From the NCBI GenBank assembly GCA_914767715.1, contig OU612072.1:24366001-24430000 (forward strand): 64,000 nt of DNA, read 5' to 3'. Below, in pieces: positions 59,901 through 64,000 of the stretch. Position 1 is the stretch's first letter, and each line of letters begins with the position of its first letter. Made by a program: the position numbers and the translations under genes. This DNA comes from Membranipora membranacea (Eukaryota > Bryozoa > Gymnolaemata > Cheilostomatida > Membraniporidae). The notes beneath the pieces were generated by a model that had not been told where the DNA came from, ran no database searches, and was given only the letters and a program-made list of their open reading frames with translations.

Positions 59901-62900
59901 CTAAGATGTCCTCACTGAAAAAGCTTGAATTAGCCTATAATGATCTAAGTAGTGACGGTAACCTGAGTCAGACATTATCAGTACTCACTAACCTGGAGAT
60001 ACTAGATCTGAGAGGATGTAACCTGAGGGAGATACCTGAAAGGTAATGTGTTATTGTTTACTTTCCAATTTTTTTGGTTTAATCCATTAGTATGTATGCG
60101 GCTATATGGATACTGGTTACACTCTTTTGTATGATAATACTTGAAAAAAAACCAGGACATTCAATGTCTATCAATCAACAATAAAACTATGTAAATTCAG
60201 AGTATAGTATTTTCAAAAGTTAGAATGAAACAAGGCTGAAAAAAGATGTTTGAAAGTTGCTGGGCAATTTTCTTACTCTATAGACACGATTGATAGCAAC
60301 TAAAACCACTTATGATTCTGGTCACATCCACTTCTAAGTAACTGCTTTATTAATACGATTTTAGAAATTAAGTAATACTTTATATTTACTATTTGTAGTA
60401 TTGTTACTGTTAAAATAAGTGTAATGCATTGTTCTGTTCATTATAGTATTGATTAAATTTCCCTGATTCCTACACATCTGTATACCACAGGGGAAGGTCA
60501 TATTTCAACTGCCAGTTTTTATTTTGTCATTTGAATTTTTTTCTTTGTTTTGTGACATTAGTTGGACAAACAAGCCTGACTAGCCTTGAAAATTAAAGAG
60601 GCACGATTTTGATCAATTTTATCAATACCAAATCAACAATAATAATGACCTCTTGTGAATCGGGCGACATGCGAATCGGAGTAACTCATGCTGAACAAAT
60701 AACCTTTTGAATAAAAACAAAATGACACATTTAAAGTTTAGTTAAATATGGTGTGTAAACACATAGTGTTTCCTATCAATCAGTTTATCTTCAATAAGAT
60801 AAGCTTGCCCCCTTTGGAATTTATTGACCGCTTCACAAGTATATATTCAATTCATCGTTGTAAAAGTTGTACTGATGTCCAATATCAGATCTATTGATCT
60901 ATGAAAATATGATTATAAATAGGAGTTGCCTGTCTTGCGGATATCCCCAGGTAAAGTGACTTTTTTATGTACTGAACCCTTTTTCACAGAGGAAATACTT
61001 GAACCTTTCCAAGGGATTCTCTCAGTCTAGTCACAACATCAAAAGTTATAAGAGCATATCATAAGTCCAGCCACATTATCCAAATAAGTGAGTAAATCAC
61101 TGGATTATCACTGAATAAAAAATACAGTGGGACAATGCATTTTCTGTCTGCAGCATTACTAAGATGTCCTCACTGAAACAGCTTGTCTTAGTCGGTAATG
61201 ATCTAAGTAGTGACGGTAACCTGAGTCAGACATTGTCAGCACTCACTAACCTGGAGATACTATATCTGAGTTGGTGTGGGCTGAGGGAGATACCTGAAAG
61301 GTAATGTGTTATTGCTTACTTTCCAATTTTTTTGGCTTCTAATCCATTAGTATGTATGCGGCTATATGGATACTGGTTACACTCTTTTGTATGATAATAC
61401 TTGAAAAAAAACCAAGACATTCAATGTCTATCAATCAACAATAAAACTATGTAAATTCAGAGTATAGTATTTTCAAAAGTTAGAATGAAACAAGGCTGAA
61501 AAAAGATGTTTGAAAGTTGCTGGGCAATTTTCTTACTCTATAGACACGATTGATAGCAACTAAAACCACTTATGATTCTGGTCACATCCACTTCTAAGTA
61601 ACTGCTTTATTAATACGATTTTAGAAATTATGTAATACTTTATATTTACTATTTGTAGTATTGTTACTGTTAAAATAAGTGTAATGCATTGTTCTGTTCA
61701 TTATAGTATTGATTAAATTTCCCTGATTCCTACACATCTGTATACCACAAGGGAATGTCATATTTCAACTGCCAGTTTTTATTTTGTCATTTGAAATTTT
61801 TTCTTTGTTTTGTGACATTAGTTGGACAAACAAGCCTGACTAGCCTTGAAAATTAAAGAGGCACGATTTTGATCAATTTTATCAATACCAAATCAACAAT
61901 AATAATGACCTCTTGTGAATCGGGCGACATGCGAATCGGAGTAACTCATGCTGAACAAATAACCTTTTGAATAAAAACAAAATGACACATTTAAAGTTTA
62001 GTTAAATATGGTGTGTAAACACATAGTGTTTCCTATCAATCAGTTTATCTTTAATAAGATAAGCTTGCCCCCTTTGGAATTTATTGACCGCTTCACAAGT
62101 ATATATTCAATTCATCGTTGTAAAAGTTGTACTGATGTCCAATATCAGATCTATTGATCTATGAAAATATGATTAGAAATAGGAGTTGCCTGTCTTGCGG
62201 ATATCCCCAGGTAAAGTGACTTTTTTATGTACTGAACCCTTTTTCACAGAGGAAATACTTGAACCTTTCCAAGGGATTCTCTCAGTCTAGTCACAACATC
62301 AAAAGTTATAAGAGCATATCATAAGTCCAGCCACATTATCCAAATAAGTGAGTAAATCACTGGATTATCACTGAATAAAAAATACAGTGGGACATTGCAT
62401 TTTCTGTCTGCAGCATTTCTAAGATGTCCTCACTGAAAAAGCTTGAATTAGCCGATAATGATCTAAGTAGTGACGGTAACCTGAGTCAGACATTATCAGT
62501 ACTCACTAACCTGGAGATACTAGATCTGAGAGGATGTAACCTGAGGGAGATACCTGAAAGGTAATGTGTTATTGTTTACTTTCCAATTTTTTTGGCTTCT
62601 AATCCATTAGTATGTATGCGGCTATATGGATACTGGTTACACTCTTTTGTATGATAATACTTGAAAAAAAACCAGGACATTCAATGTCTATCAATCAACA
62701 ATAAAACTATGTAAATTCAGAGTATAGTATTTTCAAAAGTTAGAATGAAACAAGGCTGAAAAAAGATGTTTGAAAGTTGCTGGGCAATTTTCTTACTCTA
62801 TAGACACGATTGATAGCAACTAAAACCACTTCTGATTCTGGTCACATCCACTTCTAAGTAACTGCTTTATTAATACGATTTTAGAAATTAAGTAATACTT

Positions 62901-63820
62901 TATATTTACTATTTGTAGTATTGTTACTGTTAAAATAAGTGTAATGCATTGTTCTGTTCATTATAGTATTGATTAAATTTCCCTGATTCCTACACATCTG
63001 TATACCACAAGGGAATGTCATATTTCAACTGCCAGTTTTTATTTTGTCATTTGAATTTTTTTCTTTGTTTTGTGACATTAGTTGGACAAACAAGCCTGAC
63101 TAGCCTTGAAAATTAAAGAGGCACGATTTTGATCAATTTTATCAATACCAAATCAACAATAATAATGACCTCTTGTGAATCGGGCGACATGCGAATCGGA
63201 GTAACTCATGCTGAACAAATAACCTTTTGAATAAAAACAAAATGACACATTTAAAGTTTAGTTAAATATGGTGTGTAAACACATAGTGTTTCCTATCAAT
63301 CAGTTTATCTTCAATAAGATAAGCTTGCCCCCTTTGAAATTTATTGACCGCTTCACAAGTATATATTCAATTCATCGTTGTAAAAGTTGTACTGATGTCC
63401 AATATCAGATCTATTGATCTATAAAAATATGATTATAAATAGGAGTTGCCTGTCTTGCGGATATCCCCAGGTAAAGTGACTTTTTTATGTACTGAACCCT
63501 TTTTCACAGAGGAAATACTTGAACCTTTCCAAGGGATTCTCTCAGTCTAGTCACAACATCAAAAGTTATAAGAGCATATCATAAGTCCAGCCACATTATC
63601 CAAATAAGTGAGTAAATCACTGGATTATCACTGAATAAAAAATACAGTGGGACAATGCATTTTCTGTCTGCAGCATTACTAAGATGTCCTCACTGAAACA
63701 GCTTGACTTAGTCGGTAATGATCTAAGTAGTGACGGTAACCTGAGTCAGACATTATCAGCACTCACTAACCTGGAGATACTAGATCTGAGTAGGTGTGGG
63801 CTGAGGGAGATACCTGAAAG
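41939..63820 (+). CDS. LRR-array gene, 5' part (15 exons seen, 3' end outside window)
   Basis: Exons: 41939-41978, 42702-42957, 43114-43260, then twelve of 147 bp at 50118, 51699, 52464, 53598, 54857, 56117, 57376, 58636, 59896, 61154, 62414 and 63674. All junctions are GT-AG and in phase, and the frame stays open, giving about 735 codons so far. Exons 1-2 code an N-terminal region I do not recognise (MAHVLEEDVGIKQ; then a WEEQGDSNWDDPDVRRDTWK acidic start and a Leu-rich helix-like end). No signal peptide is visible. Each later exon is phase 2-2 and codes 49 residues, two LRRs: a ~28-residue type (SLKQLDLVGNDLSSDGNLSQ) and a ~21-residue type (LTNLEILDLRGCNLREIPE). Symmetric phase lets exon number change freely. 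Vertebrate NLR and ribonuclease-inhibitor genes also use two-LRR exons (171 bp), so an intracellular recognition role is plausible but inferred. Confidence 0.85.
42454..42474. repeat. (TA)n microsatellite
   Basis: About ten TA dinucleotides in the first intron of the LRR gene. Confidence 0.9.
42702..42957 (+). CDS. LRR gene exon 2 (N-terminal region)
   Basis: 85 residues. It begins YRVAWEEQGDSNWDDPDVRR, continues TWKRLLNSSRKLTLVELERQ, and ends with a Leu-rich SERLSKSLICLMLSYIPEY. It may be a capping helix region before the LRRs. No family recognised; no NACHT, TIR or kinase motifs. Acceptor TATTATTACAG, donor TTCAG|GTTAGG. Confidence 0.7.
43114..43260 (+). CDS. LRR exon 1 (founder-like, divergent)
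   Basis: Codes KMTSLRHLALWGCDLSKGEM and LPHLETLSLRGCSLTEIPK. Same length and phase as the array exons but clearly older in sequence. Separated from the array by 6.9 kb. Confidence 0.85.
43261..46050. other. Left part of the 6.9-kb LRR-gene intron
   Basis: No further LRR exon found between 43,260 and the relic at 49,084. Contains a 13-base G tract near 44,468 and the palindromic dispersed repeat at 45.26-45.57 kb. Short open frames here lack family resemblance. Confidence 0.5.
45258..45309. repeat. Palindrome at the end of a dispersed repeat
   Basis: Arms ATTGTATGGAGTTGCCCC and GGGGCAACTCCATACAAT surround a ~15-base loop. The adjoining 45,310-45,570 matches the reverse complement of 15,480-15,700. 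Confidence 0.85.
46060..46353 (-). pseudogene. U2 snRNA-headed retrosequence or SINE
   Basis: Read on the minus strand from 46,353 it begins ATCGCTTCTCGGCCTATTGG then CTAAGATCAAAGTGT, essentially the first ~34 bases of U2 snRNA, including its branch-site-pairing neighbourhood. The sequence then diverges completely from U2 (no GTAGTATC branch-recognition segment or Sm site). It is therefore not a working U2 gene. It is either a chimeric retrotranscript or a SINE with a U2-derived head; snRNA-headed SINEs are known in some vertebrates. The downstream body limit is approximate. Confidence 0.7.
46739..48190 (+). mobile_element. LINE remnant in the large LRR-gene intron
   Basis: Degraded reverse transcriptase: NNYRPISIL near 46,755, DQFGFREGKNTC near 46,860, NFSKAFDPINHDI near 46,970, then a gap, FADDTNIF near 47,225, AFRLILKTPP near 47,670 and a C-terminal FNSYLM. 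Multiple stops and frame changes. From motif style it belongs to a different lineage from the 5.3-kb LINE. Same orientation as the host gene. Confidence 0.82.
49084..49125 (+). pseudogene. Relic LRR exon (truncated)
   Basis: CATTACTGAGATGTCTTCAC then TGAAGCAGCTAG match the start of the array exons (ITEMSSLKQL), after which similarity ends. The acceptor has decayed from CTGCAG to TTGAAG. The ~900 bp that follow match the intron found at 51.9-52.4 kb. This marks a dead unit at the left edge of the array. Confidence 0.7.
50118..50264 (+). CDS. LRR exon 2
   Basis: Variable cores: QLDLFGYDLSGDD and ILNLSRCKLREIPE. Donor is AAAG|GTAGTG, weaker than the GTAATG of the others. Confidence 0.85.
50569..50904 (+). 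mobile_element. MITE with TA target duplication carrying a tRNA-like module
   Basis: Termini CCCTATAGGAGTTTAGTTTT and, inverted at the right, CCCTATAGGAGTTTAATTT. Flanked by TA on both sides. The paralogous intron at about 52,890-52,910 preserves the empty site (ACTATATAGTATTTATG), showing exactly what was inserted (336 bp) and that TA was duplicated, as in Tc1/mariner-type insertion. No transposase. Confidence 0.9.
50711..50800 (+). ncRNA. tRNA-derived Pol III module inside the TA MITE
   Basis: Box-A-like GTGGTGTAGTGATCTAAG, a tRNA-Cys-like anticodon loop (TTGCAAA), a perfect box B (GGGTTCGAATCCC) and a T-run terminator. The T arm pairs perfectly (CTGGG/CCCAG); acceptor and anticodon stems are degraded. 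Likely a SINE-like passenger and not a functional tRNA. Confidence 0.7.
51699..51845 (+). CDS. LRR exon 3
   Basis: Variable cores: HLHLSGNDLSGDY and LLNLRGCYLREIPE. Confidence 0.87.
52464..52610 (+). CDS. LRR exon 4
   Basis: Variable cores: QLHLSGDDLSGDY and LLDLSACKLREIPE. Preceded by a shorter intron of the older type. Confidence 0.87.
53598..53744 (+). CDS. LRR exon 5
   Basis: Variable cores: QLDLANNDLSSDG and ILDLRKCNLREIPE. First exon of the homogeneous part of the array. Confidence 0.9.
54857..55003 (+). CDS. LRR exon 6
   Basis: Variable cores: QLDLVGNDLSSDG and ILDLRACNLREIPE; uniquely has SLEQL in place of SLKQL. Confidence 0.9.
56117..56263 (+). CDS. LRR exon 7
   Basis: Variable cores: QLDLANNDLSSDG and ILDLRICNLREIPE. 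First half identical to exon 5. Confidence 0.9.
57376..57522 (+). CDS. LRR exon 8
   Basis: Variable cores: QLDLVCNDLSSDG, TLSVL and ILDLRGCNLREIPE. Confidence 0.9.
58636..58782 (+). CDS. LRR exon 9
   Basis: Variable cores: QLDLVCNDLSSDG, TLSAL and ILELSWCGLREIPE. Confidence 0.9.
59896..60042 (+). CDS. LRR exon 10
   Basis: Variable cores: KLELAYNDLSSDG, TLSVL and ILDLRGCNLREIPE; starts ISKM in place of ITKM. Confidence 0.9.
61154..61300 (+). CDS. LRR exon 11
   Basis: Variable cores: QLVLVGNDLSSDG, TLSAL and ILYLSWCGLREIPE. Confidence 0.9.
62414..62560 (+). CDS. LRR exon 12
   Basis: Variable cores: KLELADNDLSSDG, TLSVL and ILDLRGCNLREIPE; differs from exon 10 by a single base (Tyr to Asp). 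Confidence 0.9.
63674..63820 (+). CDS. LRR exon 13
   Basis: Variable cores: QLDLVGNDLSSDG, TLSAL and ILDLSRCGLREIPE. The following intron continues to the window end with the same sequence as its predecessors, so more units are expected. Confidence 0.9.
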
Positions 63821-64000
63821 GTAATGTGTTATTGTTTACTTTCCAATTTTTTTGGCTTCTAATCCATTAGTATGTATGCGGCTATATGGATACTGGTTAC
63901 ACTCTTTTGTATGATAATACTTGAAAAAAAACCAGGACATTCAATGTCTATCAATCAACAATAAAACTATGTAAATTCAGAGTATAGTATTTTCAAAAGT

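Larger units (their letters stand above)
49084..64000 (+). repeat. Tandem array of LRR-exon units
   Basis: The unit is one 147-bp exon plus an intron. Spacings between exon starts: 1034 (relic to first), 1581, 765, 1134, 1259, 1260, 1259, 1260, 1260, 1258, 1260, 1260. From 53.6 kb the introns are nearly identical copy to copy. The left part is older, with two intron types alternating and one unit enlarged by a MITE. The array continues past the window end. Confidence 0.95.

Overview
This is eukaryotic, almost certainly invertebrate-animal, DNA. It is AT-rich. It carries spliceosomal introns with GT-AG borders, CR1/Jockey-like LINE remnants, a Ty3/gypsy remnant, MITEs with target-site duplications, tRNA-derived Pol III modules, a U2 snRNA-headed repeat and large minisatellites. 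There are no bacterial-style operons. The species cannot be named from the sequence. Because the real genes are split into short exons, most long open frames here are not genes.

Layout. 1-5.2 kb: intergenic, with a 25-bp tandem repeat and two MITE-like inverted-repeat elements. 5.25-7.83 kb: a recently inactivated LINE (endonuclease plus reverse transcriptase), plus strand. 8.1-12.6 kb: a small multi-exon plus-strand gene (zinc-ribbon-like start, charged middle, chromodomain-like end), interrupted by a 418-bp hAT-type MITE at 9,456-9,873 with a perfect 8-bp target duplication and an internal tRNA-like module. 14.56-25.2 kb: a minus-strand KDZ-superfamily (Kyakuja/Dileera/Zisupton) transposase-like gene. 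I could splice 14 exons by hand; they join in frame with no internal stop into about 635 codons containing all the KDZ signature motifs. The plus-strand gene and the KDZ gene converge tail to tail. 26.8-27.0 kb: a near-perfect 160-bp hairpin.

30.0-38.9 kb: a minisatellite province. The 39-bp unit makes one array of about 73 copies (30.0-32.9 kb) and three smaller ones. They are interleaved with a segmental duplication and with Ty3/gypsy integrase and RNase H remnants. The very long minus-strand open frames here arise because 39 is a multiple of 3 and the unit has no stop in any minus frame. 38.9-39.9 kb: minus-strand LINE 3' remnant ending in a pentanucleotide tail.

41.9 kb to the window end: the 5' part of a plus-strand leucine-rich-repeat (LRR) gene. 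Two N-terminal exons are followed by thirteen 147-bp LRR exons, all phase 2-2, each coding two LRRs (49 residues). The first LRR exon stands alone. After a 6.9-kb intron carrying a LINE remnant and a U2-headed repeat, the other twelve form a tandem array. The last nine are spaced 1,258-1,260 bp apart with near-identical introns. The exons differ far more than the introns, and almost every difference changes a residue on the predicted variable face of the LRR. This is the most interesting signal in the window: a candidate diversifying recognition-receptor locus. The gene runs off the right edge.
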